Shown: in pieces, positions 1 through 10,709 of the stretch | Numbering within the stretch: the stretch's first letter is position 1 | Layout of the letters: every line of letters starts with the position of its first letter | Source: Anthostomella pinea | Taxonomy: Eukaryota > Ascomycota > Sordariomycetes > Xylariales > Xylariaceae | Length of the DNA stretch: 64,000 bases | Assembly: GCA_963556695.1 (NCBI GenBank) | Contig: CAUWAG010000012.1 | Span: 682,001 to 746,000, forward strand | Direction: 5' to 3' | Made by a program: the position numbers and the translations under genes | The notes under the pieces: generated by a model | Databases searched by the model: none | Told to the model about the DNA's origin: nothing | What the model saw: only the letters and a program-made list of their open reading frames with translations

Positions 1-18
1 CTCGCCCTCTTTCTCAGC

Positions 19-2815
19 ATGGCCATTCCAACTTCACGTACCTGTACAGACCAAAGTGCGGGTTTCCTCGAGCGCTTCTCCTTATTCGAAAACAACAAAA
101 AGCCGCAGCCAAAGTCTCTGTCGCCTGAGGAACACGCTGAGTTTCGCAAGCATGCTAAGTCTGTACAGTACGTCAGACCAAAGCTATCGGAGGGGACACA
201 GAACAACCTTGGCGTGATACTGACCAAGTGGAAATGGTATGCCCTACTGAACCCCTCACTTTTCGTTCTTAGCTAATCCGCCTTTCAGTTTTTGTAAAGA
301 GCTTCTAGATACAAAAGACTGGGAGACGGTCATCAAAACGATAGAGGTCCCGACTATGATAGATTTCCTCCTATACATATGCGAATCCGACAGTGTAAAG
401 GCTCAAGCGTTACTGACGCAGTATTTCCGGCGATTCCAACAGTTATACAGAATACAAACCGGAAACCACGTGGACCGCAATGATTCTGAGTTGGTCTACA
501 AGGTTAGCAATCATATCAAACCAGAGCATGCTCTTATGACTAACTAATTAATAGTATATGCATGCCATTCTTATTCCAACGTTTAACCTTTGTCCTCCTA
601 ACACCAATAAACCAGTGCTAGAAATGGAGGCACTACATTGTATCCTGACTTTCCACCTCGCCTACGACTATGCCATTCAGCCTCTGGAAAGGCAACGCGT
701 CCAACTATCAGCCTGCTACCAAGTCTTTTGCTACCCAGGCGTGCGTCCGGCTGAGCTCGACTGCAATGAGCCGAAAAAATCCAAAGACGGCACAGTGGAG
801 GAAATCTTTGGTGTTAACGGCGTTTCGTCCATTTGCACTGATTCTCGCCCCATGGACAGCGCTAGGCACGAGGGAGTTGACGAGAGCAGAGGAGACCAGC
901 AAGGTGAGGATCAAGAGTCATTGGTCCTTTCCCGGCTGCTGTTGCAGGAAACAGTTGCACGTGGAAGACCAAAGGCCCTTTGCTACGAAGACATTCTACT
1001 GATGATAGTGCATGACCCGGAGTCTGGTCAACTGATCCCGGCGATGGCTATTAAATTCGTCCATCACAAAGGGTGCGACAATAAACCAAGACCGTAAGTA
1101 AAGCTATAGGCTTCTCATCCTAGCAATATTAACTGGCATTCGGTACTAATAAGTCTCTAATACCATCTTCTACTTTATTCCAACAAAAAGATTGATCTTT
1201 TGTCCGGTGAGCCTGATGATTGGTATAGCTCTTGATGATTGCGCTTTTGACGCTCCAAGCTTGGTTGATGCCTCGAGTGTATTGAATGTAAAACCATGTG
1301 GCGGCATGCAATGCATTCAACTGCGATGGAAAGAGTCAATGCTGAAGAAACCCGTGTTCCGACGTGTCAAAAGTGCGGAACTTTCAGATGACGAGCGCAT
1401 GGCTTATGCTAAGCTCCGTGATGATATGGGTGAGCAGAGCCTCAATGCCGGGTTCAAAGAGCGATGGACTCCCAAGTTCTGCCGGAGAAGGGCAGGCAAT
1501 GCGGTGAATGGTACGTGCTGTCTGCCTTCGATTATGACAAAAACTCTAACTACACATCACCTAGGTGACACGCTGGATTCGATCCGGGATCAGATGATAC
1601 GTCATGATCCCAGGTTTGCTACCTCTCGCGGAGCCTACCAGAATTAAAACCTTCAGTATGACTGCCAGAGCGCATTCCTGGAGAAGGAGAAGCAGGACCA
1701 GCTATTCAAACTCTTCACCAAAGTCAGTATCTCGCGGGATCCCCGCGCATCAAGAGACATGGTCCCCGAGGATCTATAAAATAAACTCCAACCAGACCCC
1801 GAAATCAGCAACCTCGAAGAGATACATGCCAAACTCAAGGACGGCCAGCATCAACTTGTCGGTAACAAGCATGAAAACAAGATCCGCAAGCTTACCACCG
1901 CCATTGCCTTAAAGCGTACGCAACGCAAAAAAGACGTGGTTCAAAGATTGTCACGGCGAGCATACTGAAGAGCTGGGACATGGCCTGCAGCAAGCAGCTA
2001 TTACTCTATTGACGAGAATATCAAGACTAGGGAGGAAAGGAAGAGAGAGAGAGAGAGAGATAGGTATAGTGGGAGGTTGCCCCTTTAAGGGGATCCTCTG
2101 GTCAGATCCTTCTCCTATTGGGAAGTATCCGCTTGTCATGTGGGAAGGTCTGTGCAGGCCGTCACAAAGATATCACAAAGACTACTTCTACAATCGTCCT
2201 ACCCGGGACATTGAGCGGCAAGCCAGGGGGGAAGAAGAAGATGACTACGAAGAGCTGAAGATAGATCTGGACATCCCCAAACGCGCTCAACTGGCTCGGC
2301 TCCTATGCCATCAACCAGCGAATTGGAGCGACGAACAGATCTCGGAAGCTCGAGTTAAGGTTATTAACCTATACGCAGCTCTTTATCCAAAAAGAGAGAC
2401 AATCAAAGGAAAAAACATCCGTGCAAAAGAGGGTGATACAATAGCTCAGCCTAAGCCTGCATCACCACAAATTCCTTTAGTTCTAAAGTGGACTCAGTAT
2501 CCGGACTGCATATGGGATGAGAGAATCTCTTACGAGGAGCGTTCTTACAAATATTGCCGCAGTACTATTAGGAATGACCATTTTGATGATCAGCACCTGC
2601 CAGTTCGTGAGCGTGCGGCTTTGCGTGGAGAGCTTCAGGTTTGTAGACATCCAGATTACATCAAGGCCGGGGTCAAACTGGATAGTTTAAATAAGTTCAG
2701 AAACCATGTACAGAAGGTTCACAATGTGCCTCTTCGATCTGCTGATCAGGCACAGGCCCGGTGGATGCAAAAAGCACGGGCTAAAAATCAGGCACGTCAA
2801 AGGGTTTCTAGCTAG
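19..2815 (+). pseudogene. DUF3435 (FluG-type) tyrosine recombinase, decayed
   Basis: DUF3435 proteins are fungal tyrosine-recombinase-like proteins; one branch supplies the 'captain' recombinases of Starship elements. Exons fit 19-236, 289-502 and 555-1093, with the frame continuing to about 1510 and, after an intron at 1511-1564, to the stop at 2815. Family landmarks include RPAEL near 750, GRGRPKALCYEDIL-like residues near 970 and the RHDP...AYQN box near 1600. Two in-frame TAA codons (1645 and 1777) and a 218-bp LTR insertion break it. The intron after 1093 lacks a good acceptor: AA stands where AG would restore the frame, near 1160. The last 650 bases (YFYNRPT...DIERQ onward) are still open. 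Family assignment is firm; activity is unlikely. Confidence 0.85.
1949..2166 (+). mobile_element. Solo LTR, family A (218 bp), inside the DUF3435 gene
   Basis: The segment starts TGTCACGG and ends GTCACA, and is flanked by the 5-bp direct repeat AAGAT (1944-1948 and 2167-2171), as expected of an LTR-retrotransposon LTR. A second copy lies inverted at 56749-56960. It contains a GA-rich microsatellite around 2040. It separates two parts of the DUF3435 gene that are normally contiguous. Confidence 0.75.
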
Positions 2816-3054
2816 ATGAACTATATGAGCATATATTATTTCAAATCGCCCGACAGGCTGGCACCAAATCCTTGTGGTATACCTATAGCTTTCTTTATGA
2901 ACGATTTGGCTTATAGAACTTTGTTTGAGCATTCATTACAGACGATTTAGAGCATGTCGCTAAAGGAGGCAAGTATTTGCAAAAACAGAATTAACAGGAC
3001 ATATTGCCATTCTGATGACTTGTGGTACGCGCGTCGTATCTGGTGTAGGGGAGG

Positions 3055-3275
3055 CAGAAACGCTCGGCTGGCAGAAATAGCTTAGCGCTGGCAGAATCAC
3101 CTCGGCTGACACAAAGAGCTTAGCGCTGGCAGAATCGCTCAGCTGGCAGAAACGCCCAGCTGGCAAAAAGAGCTTAGCGCTGGCAGAAACGCTCGGCTGG
3201 CAGAAAAGGCTTAGCGCTGGCAGAATCACCTCGGCTGACACAAAGCGCTTAGCGTTGGCAGAAACGCTCGGCCGG
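3055..3275. repeat. Imperfect minisatellite built on a GCTGGCAGAA core
   Basis: Units such as CGCTGGCAGAA and CGGCTGGCAGAA recur at 17-40 bp spacing, mixed with an ACCTCGGCTGACACAAAG variant. All frames across it read as repeats. No gene is supported. Confidence 0.7.
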
Positions 3276-3428
3276 CATGTCCCAGGACCACTTCTGTCCC
3301 AGGACCACCACTTCTGTCCCAGGACAACCACTTCTGTCCCAGGACAACCACTTCTGTCCCAGGACAACCACTTCTGTCCCAGGACAACCACTTCTGTCCC
3401 AGGACCACTTCTGTCCCAGGACAACCAT
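3276..3428. repeat. 20-bp minisatellite, about 7 units
   Basis: The unit CCACTTCTGTCCCAGGACAA is repeated with almost no divergence. Short ORFs on both strands here are by-products of the repeat. It directly abuts the GCTGGCAGAA minisatellite. Confidence 0.85.
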
Positions 3429-4451
3429 TTGGTGTATGTACTGTGCAACGCCTCAACGCGTAGCAGGAGTGGCAGGGAGGAGTTGTCTGCCCCGCCCGTT
3501 CCGTGAATACGGCCGATACAGCCTAGACTCGGAGTACATAGGGACCATCACGGTGGCTGTCGACCCATCCTGGTCTTGCGGCGACTTACAGCCGGGGTTG
3601 GTGTCTATTGGGGGCCAATCGTTCTCAGGGGCATGGGTGTGTCTGAGTCTTAGTGAGGCGGCGCCGTGCAGGCCTGTTCTGTGAGTCATGTATTTGGGAC
3701 TTGCGGCGCCTCTCGGAGTTCGTTTGTGAGTCATCTTGATTGTTGTGTTGTATGAAGCAATGACGCTACAAACCAAGCTCCGGCACGTTGACATCCACTC
3801 CAACTGGTTGCGGCTGGAAGTCCAATGAGGGACCATTCAGTCCTTGCAAGCACTGGGATGCAACCGATGAAATAACAACCTAGCCCTGCAAGTTAGCGCT
3901 GGTGTAGGGTGGCATATCAACACCCTGCAGAGATCTATCACGATGGCGGCACGGGCGGCACTGCCGTGCTGGCGGACCATTGCTTGCTTGCTCTTGTGCG
4001 GAAGCGAGCTCCTAGCAGCCAGGTGTCTCCCGACAGGACGGTTCTGACGCCGACCACATCACCTTCGTCGGTCCTCTTCTGGCGCACCTCGCGCCTACTT
4101 TGGGTATCGCCACCCCGGCACCCACACCTTCCATGCCACGAGGGTCTAGAGGTAGGGGTACGAGCAAGTAGCTACGTATTCTACGTACCCTTTCTGCAGA
4201 CATGGGTAGCACGACGGACTCGACGTACTCGGCATCTGGATGCGAGAGTACCCATATGCACCCGATTGCCATTTCAGTGCAACGTTGGGCCCAGTGCGCG
4301 GTCGACAGCGCCTCAAAGCGATCAACGAGGGGGGCAAGTGGCAGCCTGGGAGGGGTGTAGGAGTAGCGGGCGATCGCATCCCCGGCTCGGGCTTTGGCAA
4401 CCAACCACTGCAGTCGAGCCAGTTGTGGATCTGGTCTTTGCCTAAATAGAT
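3429..4451. other. Intergenic, no recognisable gene
   Basis: Several open frames overlap on both strands (for example 3909-4445 and 4012-4404), but none shows a recognisable domain, a start context or splice sites. I see no transposon termini. Confidence 0.5.
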
Positions 4452-4833
4452 AGATACCTACTGTGTGTGTGCTTTGGACCCTGCCTTGCTAGAGGGGGTG
4501 AACTCTCTCCTGCAAGATATTTCCTTGCCAAGGGTGCACATACCACTATGCTAAGGGTTTTGCAGTGCTTCCGCCTGTTCCCCTGGATACGACCAGATAT
4601 CGCAATGACGATGGGCGCTGACCCATCGAGATCCTTGAGTTCAAGGTAGTTGGGCCAGACCTGTAGCGCAGCCTTGATAGCCTTGCAAACTAACCAAAGC
4701 CTTCAATGGTTTGAGCTTAGTACGAACGAACCTATGTATATAGTAACAAGTCAGCCCCCTGTCGAAAAGAAAATACCTGAAGCCTGCCAGTTCCCGCTCC
4801 TTCTCATCGAGCCTGGGTCGTTTCCTCGCTTCC
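4452..4833 (-). repeat. Dispersed repeat, inverted copy of 52120-52500
   Basis: About 380 bp match 52120-52500 in reverse complement with only scattered differences, including the TGGATACGACCAGATATCGC stretch. The other copy sits directly upstream of a pogo-type transposase end, so this is probably part of a DNA transposon or of an element inserted in one. Next to it, 4834-4872 resembles (inverted) the start of the dispersed repeat at 42598. Confidence 0.7.
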
Positions 4834-4872
4834 GATATGCGTGTAAATGAGTGGTCGCAAGTGACTCATAAT

Positions 4873-5244
4873 CAGCTTCTTTTTATCCCATTCATAGCCG
4901 CTCGATAGCATCGAAAGTGCGCCATCGGACGCGTCACCGCTAGTTTCTATACAGTCTGAAGGAGAGTTGATTGATATTTTACTGACTCATCGGATGCACT
5001 GCCAACCTTCACGCGTCACAAGAGCAGGGTTTTCCAGACCTAGGGGTTCGGCATCACCGGGGGCTTTGCGTCTTCTGGCATGAGCAGGAGGAGACATTGA
5101 TCCTGTGAGAGTAATGCCTAATGCGCAGTATGTATCTCTTAAGAGATTGTCCTTTATCCCCATTTCATAGCTTTCATATAAACCCGAACATTTCCAGACT
5201 TCAAGTACGTCTCAGTGGTTTATATCTTTCATTAAACATTACAG
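4873..5244. other. Upstream region of the C2H2 gene
   Basis: No gene. Parts of it (4945-4975 and 5135-5244) match the region upstream of the second copy at 46826-46957, so the duplication includes the promoter side. The two copies differ by roughly 160 bp of extra sequence here. Confidence 0.6.
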
Positions 5245-6624
5245 ATGACTCTCATCTCCCTGCCTCTCCCACGAGGATGTTCTTATTCTACATATCACCT
5301 ATCCCTCAATAGCAACAGCAGCATTTCTTTCACTATCTCTGTACCACACTACAACTCCAACATGCCTAGTAGCAATCTCAACGTCCTTTCAACAGTGGCC
5401 ACTTCTCTTGCAGATATTCCTGCTCACGACGTCGCCGCAATGAACAGAGTCTTTCGGCATCACATTGGTCCTTTCCCAGATAATCATATTGAACAAAGCC
5501 CACCCACTTCCGATACGACACAGCCAAACACCCCAGACCGATATGAGGCCCTCATCTGTAATACTGACACACTATCAGTTACAGGATCCCCTAACAGCAA
5601 TGAGTTAGGACAGGCAGCACGTAGCATCAGCGAGGCGTCTCCTGCAGCACAGCACCAGGCCGCTTGTCACGAGGGACAGTGAGCTAATAGCGGCTTTTCA
5701 ACAATCCCAACGTTTCCTGCTCACAATCGACCTGCGTCTCCTCAATCCGTATTGAATACACTCCAACCTCAGAATAACATGAGCCAATGCCCACCCTCTA
5801 ACACAGGTATCGGCTGCTACTCGTATGGCATGATGTCAAATCAATACCTGAATACCCAGCAAGGCTCTCTCAATCCCTCTTTCATGACGCCGCAGCCTTG
5901 CATCGCAGCTTCCCGTTCGCAGCCAACTGCAGCTAATCCGGCTGGAAGCGTTATGGCTCAGACCCAGACCCGCCGGCTTTCTGCTTATGGCGGACGCTCC
6001 ATGATACCTTACCAGCAATTGCTAGTCCAGGACGCCCAACAGGCCACCCACATCGTTAAGCCCCAAGGCCGTCGCGGTATCCTTCCCAATGCTGCCGGGA
6101 GAGCCGCCACCCCAACAGGTACCGGCACGTCCGAGAACACAGTGACTCCTCAAAAAGACGCGGATGGAAAGTTCCCTTGCCCTCACTGTACCAAGACTTA
6201 CCTTCACGCCAAGCATTTAAAGCGTCATCTCCTACGCCGTAAGTCTTGAAGCAAATTAAGACGTCTTGTTAATATGCTGACATTGTCATACCAGACACTG
6301 GCGATCGCCCTTACATGTGCGTGTTGTGCCGTAACACGTTTTCGCGAAGTGACATCCTCAAACGGCACTTTCAAAAGTGCTCCATCCGTCGAGGAAACCC
6401 GACTGGGGCGAGCCATCTCCCTCATCCCCAGGGCCGCAATAAGGAAAATCAGCAGAATATTCACAATCGAGGGAGTGACATGAGCAGCATGTCGAGGCAC
6501 CCGCACGGGCCAATTATGGACATCCTGCAGAACCAGCTATGGTAGGCTTTTTGCATTTCCTCAAAGTTGTCGACGAACCCCATGCCGTACGTCCGGTATC
6601 GACTTGCAGGCCCCAATATGAATG
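5245..6624 (+). pseudogene. C2H2 zinc-finger transcription factor, copy 1 (one nonsense codon)
   Basis: The frame runs from ATG 5245 (alternative ATG 5361) to 6238, then an intron at 6239-6294, then 6295 onward; a second likely intron is 6542-6609. Two adjacent C2H2 fingers are read: FPCPHCTKTYLHAKHLKRHL up to the intron, then, after it, TGDRPYMCVLC with FSRSDILKRHFQKC. The first 300 residues are Ser/Gln/Pro-rich, as in fungal regulators. A single in-frame TGA (5680-5682) interrupts the N-terminal half; the second copy at 46958 has TGG there, so the nonsense change is specific to this copy. It is probably a nuclear DNA-binding protein with unknown targets. It may instead be a sequencing error, or function from a downstream ATG. 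Confidence 0.75.
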
Positions 6625-6701
6625 AGAGCGGCAGTGACGCGCGGTGTTCCACGTCGGAGTGTCTGGCTCTATAGGTGTCGGATGCTGCGCGTCATGTGTT
6701 T

Positions 6702-7439
6702 CACCATAATATGTATAATATGGCTGATTCTTTTTTTTATTAACAGTATGGTCAGCAACAGATCTACTCCTTTGTGCCTTCTCCCGGAGCGCAGCGACAC
6801 AGGAGGCCTTGACGTCGCTACCAAGAGATCGAGCGCTTGTATAAGTGCTGCTGGGATGGCTGTCAGAAGGCTTATGGCACTCTGAACCATTTGAATATCC
6901 ACGTCAAGATGCAGAGTCATGGTCAGAAGCGAACACCTTACGGTATGTCAATTGGCTCTTTATCTCAGAAGCGGGATCTCGTCCCAAATCTAAAAATGCC
7001 TGACAGTAGCTTGCCAAATGGCCTGCCCGTGATCTGCACTAGAGGCTCGCGTGGTCGTCCTTGGTCAGGGACCAGACCAGCAATCAATCAAGCGTCGCTA
7101 GGTTGAGCTGTACTAGTGTCTGAAGGATATATCATAGCATAGTGTTGAAACGGTCGTATTTGCAATTACTAACCTAATCAATCGATAGAGTTCAACGAGA
7201 TTCGGGAGGCATGGAAGGCGCACAAGAAGGAGGAAGATCAGCAGCGAGAAGCCGCAGAGGAAGCAGGCTGGCAGCTTCATGCCCAAGCCGTGGCGTCTTC
7301 CCGTACCCATGTTCAGAACGGGGGACCTGACGGAGGCGACGCCGGGCAACCGCTGTCATCAGTACAGGGGCTGCCTATTGGGTGCCAGGCCGCTACGGAC
7401 CCATCAACACCATCTGTGGTGTTCTATACCCCCCTTTAA
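6702..7439 (+). pseudogene. CON7-like C2H2 transcription factor, C-terminal part
   Basis: Translation gives a proline/glutamine stretch (YGQQQIYSFVPSPGAQ), then EIERLYKCCWDGCQKAYGTL and LNHLNIHVKMQSHGQK. This is the hallmark single C2H2 finger of CON7, a conidiation and morphogenesis regulator of filamentous ascomycetes. An intron at 6943-7188 with a TACTAAC branch point joins to FNEIREAWKAHKKEE, also a CON7 landmark, and the frame stops at 7437-7439. Two in-frame stops break it: TAA at 6741-6743 (CAA expected in the glutamine run) and TGA at 6810-6812 (CGA expected). Both are C-to-T changes. The N-terminal half is not recognisable. It is best read as a RIP-affected extra copy. Confidence 0.7.
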
Positions 7440-8068
7440 CTGTAACGATAATCTAGTGTCTGCTGAACAGACTGGATGGCACGTAGGCTACCGTGGGGCT
7501 AGGGAGGTGCGCTGTCGCAGGGGCCACTAGGGCAGATGACTTTCAACAAAAAAAGTAACGTCATGCCACATGAACCATCACGACGCTGTTTGACAGCTAC
7601 AGGCTCAGTACCATCCTTATTGAACGAAATCCACCCAAGTCAATCCACGACAGCTCGAAATTGAATTGACTATTAATCCAACTCTAGCCCCGTGGAATTC
7701 CATTGGATTGACGTTAATCAACGATATTGATCAACGGGTGGATTAGGTGGAGTTGGTCCCAGCCCTGGGGCTCGCGGATCCCGAGATCGTCAGCGTCGTC
7801 TAGCGCATCACGTCAGGACGATCATCGAAACCTATTCAGATGGATGTTGCCTCCGCGCTCCCATACGATCCAACGTCTGAGCTATAATTCGAAAGCGGAT
7901 CATTAACGGCTGCCAGAAATTCCTTTCGAAGATGGACCGAATCATGAGCAGGCATTGGATCGCGAACAGAGCTGAATCAAGGGTTAGAGCTGGACTATCA
8001 AGTAGGAACTGTCTGGGAAACGAGTTGTTTTCGGCTGTGTGCCTTCGCTCCATCCCCATCCAATCGAT
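7440..8068. other. Intergenic, no recognisable gene
   Basis: No domain or transposon end was seen. Base composition is unremarkable and short ORFs are random in character. Confidence 0.4.
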
Positions 8069-8192
8069 GAGCTGATCCATTCCTGGGGAGGAGCTACACG
8101 GTTTCTAAGTGATGAGAAGAAGCTTGGGACGATCCATCTTCTCATATGAGTCAGACTACATACTATCGCAGGAAGTAGTGGCGGGCGCGTAC
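8069..8192 (-). repeat. Fragment of a Ty3/gypsy terminal region
   Basis: About 124 bp match, in reverse complement, the sequence immediately 3' of the Ty3/gypsy chromodomain at 30849-30972. It is probably a remnant of the element's 3' end or LTR. No target duplication was seen. Confidence 0.55.
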
Positions 8193-8424
8193 ATAGAATT
8201 TGCATTTCCTATGTTTTTATTTTCTTCTAGCTTATGGACTTTTAGATGCAAGGCACTACCATGTCAAAGCGAGAGGAGCTCCTCGACGCTATTTGGACCA
8301 CCGACTAGGAGCCAGATATCACGGATCACGAGTCTAAATGGCGGGGCCAACGGAAACTGACGGAATAACATGTGCGGCCTCGAGGTTTGATTTGCAGGTC
8401 ATCTTGGGAAACAGGGAGTCATGC

Positions 8425-8790
8425 CCCTCTTCCCTTACAGTAAGGCTTGCCCTCGCGCAACCACTCCGTGAGTTCATCCCGACGCTGCTGGACCTGCTCC
8501 CGCGTCGCAGTAGATGACAATACAGAGTTCGGCCCGCCACGGCACGGCGGCACGTCCGACACCGAGTATGCCTGAAGCTCAGAGTCATCGGCGGCTGCAG
8601 CTGTCGTTGTAGGAGTAGCGGTCGGTGTGTCGCCGCCCGCCCCTGTGTCGTCGGCCGCCGCTGGCGGTGGTGCATACGGGTCTGTTGCTGCATTGTTACC
8701 ACTGTGACCGTATCGTTGAAGCCACAGGTTGTGTACCCGCAGAGCCGCCCTCAGGTGATCCAGCTGCGTGTACGTTAACATCCTGTCTTT
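8425..8790 (-). CDS. Possible hypothetical coding fragment
   Basis: A minus-strand frame reads as plausible protein (LRAALRVHNLWLQRYG, then a Pro/Ala/Thr-rich linker, then REQVQQRRDELTEWLREG) and ends in a stop near 8419. No family is recognised and the 5' part is in doubt, since the open frame extends to 8970 with less protein-like composition. Overlapping plus-strand frames are equally long, so coding status is uncertain. Confidence 0.25.
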
Positions 8791-9756
8791 ACACCCGCAC
8801 GGCAATTTTCTGGATGAAGAAGGGCATCGACGACTCGGAGGCTCTAATTGCGTTTTTACAAGGAGGGGACCATGACCAGGCGGTCGAAACCTGTCTCGCC
8901 TCGCCATCCTTCCGTGACCTGAAGTGGAAGCAGCATGTAGTATCGATGGCAAGCCGCATGCTCCAGGCATCAGGGCCCCTTAGCCCCCAAGAAACAACGC
9001 TTGTGCCAACGGCAGCTGTGGCAAACGGGACATTATAAACTCCTACTCGTACCATGGTCGACACCGTCCGTCGATGCGCAGCCTGGGTGGGGCCTTGTGC
9101 TCCATGCACCCTGGCTAGGCCACACTCACTGGCTGCGGATGACCCCTATGCCGCATTCACTGGCTGGATGTGATACACTGGCTTTCTTGGTTCGTGAAGC
9201 AGGGGTGGGAGGGCGGCTGGCTGGAAGGTTCGTGTGCCGCTCGGGACCCTAAAGTACCTTACATCCACCGCGGGCTCGGGATATTGCTAGGGGTTTCCAG
9301 CTGCATCTTGGCTACACAGGTGCAGTCTCGCAACCATCACGCTCTTCTTATTCTGTCAACATGTAGCCCACCACCTCCGTAACGTGAGGCAGCCGTTGGT
9401 AATCCAACTCGATCATAGCACGGAGGCAACAACCGTATGGTAGAATGGGTGGCTGGACAGATAGCTGGACAATCTATTGATAGCTTTGACCAGGGGCTGA
9501 GAATGGCACGCTCACTTGTTGGTGCCCACAGACTTGGGAGGATGCTGCTACGACAAGACACGCGGTCCGTGCCCGTACCAACCATTCCTAGCCGCCTCTT
9601 AATTTGCCTCACAGCCTGTGTCATGCATGCAGGAGCATACATAACGCCGCCAAGCCTGATATTCGGCCAAGAATCCTGCCTGCACATTTAATCATTTCTT
9701 CTGTCGTGGTGATTCATTCTGATAGTCGGATGTATGGTGCCAACAAATGAAGACCT
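8791..9756. other. No recognisable gene; short shared repeat at 9590-9660
   Basis: A stretch around 9590-9660 resembles 18664-18725, the sequence that cuts off the second DUF3435 gene. A short imperfect repeat (CACTCACTGGCTG / CATTCACTGGCTG) occurs at 9120-9170. Nothing else is supported. Confidence 0.4.
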
Positions 9757-9881
9757 TCGAGCATCGCTACGCCGGGGCTTTCGTAAACCGCAGAGGAGGT
9801 ATTGGATAAAATCGGCGTTTAGCGAATGATTGGATACTAGGCACACTGGGTTGGTTAATGACTCATTCGTTCACCCCAACG
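9757..9881 (+). repeat. Left arm of a long inverted repeat pair
   Basis: About 125 bp from CGAGCATCGCTACGCC to CACCCCAAC pair, at roughly 90% identity by eye, with the reverse complement of 13124-13249. The two arms bound a 3.5-kb segment and face outward like terminal inverted repeats. Confidence 0.7.
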
Positions 9882-9914
9882 GCTGCTGCAAGGTCGAAGG
9901 TCGAGCTGCAACAA

Positions 9915-10080
9915 GGGATTGGTCAGGAAGCAGTGACGTGGTGTACATGAGATAAGAGCGAGGCTGGCAATAAGTCACTCCCGACCACTCATTTACGCGC
10001 GTGTCGGAAGCAAGGAAGCAAGGAAGCATCAAGCTGGGTCGCCAAGCACATTTTCCGCCCCCCTCACGATCCAGTTGCTG
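9915..10080 (+). repeat. Dispersed repeat, copy 1
   Basis: It is similar to 42598-42760: both carry GCAGTGACGTGGTGT, then GACCACTCATTTAC and GAAGC(A/G)AGGAA in the same order. A short inverted piece lies at 4834-4872. No ORF is present; probably a retroelement or SINE fragment. Confidence 0.5.
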
Positions 10081-10346
10081 CTTTCACCTACAATGTCGCA
10101 AAACAGGCCCATGGGTAGATGATGGCACTCCTGTACGAAACAGTGCCAGCATTCGAGGATACTTGGATAGAGTGCATGGGAGATCTGGCTAGATACAGGT
10201 CCGTTGGTGCGACTCTTGAGTGGTGTGCAGAAAGCTGACTAGATTCAGAATGGCTATCGAAGATGACGATATTCGAGACAGGGAGGTGTGGACGTCAGTC
10301 TCACGCCACTGGTACTCCAAGGCGTCCGACAAGGCGCCTACCACCG

Positions 10347-10709
10347 TTAGGTTGTATCATCACCTGGCGATCCTCGCTCGCCCCAACGCACTGCAACAAC
10401 TATTCTATTACACGAAGTCGTGATTGTCGTACTGAATCTCTCGCATAGCTCTTGGGTAGAGGTTAAAGTCTTGTCGAGGTCAATCAATCGCAGAACAGAG
10501 CCAAACCTGGCCTGCAAGTCTTGATTTGTCGACAGCGTTCCTGTGAGGGTGTCCAATGACTTCTGTGTCCCTGCGACAAGGGTCTTCGAGTTGGCGATAG
10601 CTTGCGGTGCCTCGGCTAAGCCATTGATCACCTTGTAAACGGCTTGAGCGCTCTGCGTGGCAAGACCAGCAACGGCAATTACGCTCGCTGTGACGCTTAG
10701 CGGATCCAT
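10347..10709 (-). CDS. HeLo-like / STAND N-terminal domain fragment
   Basis: The N-terminus (MDPLSVTASVIAVAGLATQS, then a helical region with EAPQAIANSKTLVAGTQKSL) is typical of the fungal STAND N-terminal or HeLo-like helical domain found on NLRs and cell-death effectors. Only about 105 residues read as this domain; the last 20 residues look out of frame, and no NACHT/NB-ARC or amyloid motif follows. It is therefore probably a truncated gene. It lies inside the 9.76-13.25 kb inverted-repeat segment. It resembles the complete HeLo-like gene at 25091 in domain class but not closely in sequence. Confidence 0.6.
   Translation of the reverse strand: MDPLSVTASVIAVAGLATQSAQAVYKVINGLAEAPQAIANSKTLVAGTQKSLDTLTGTLSTNQDLQARFGSVLRLIDLDKTLTSTQELCERFSTTITTSCNRIVVAVRWGERGSPGDDTT

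Noticed and set aside
3276..3428. Possible CRISPR-like array
   Set aside because: The units are directly tandem without unique spacers and the genome is fungal; this is a minisatellite.
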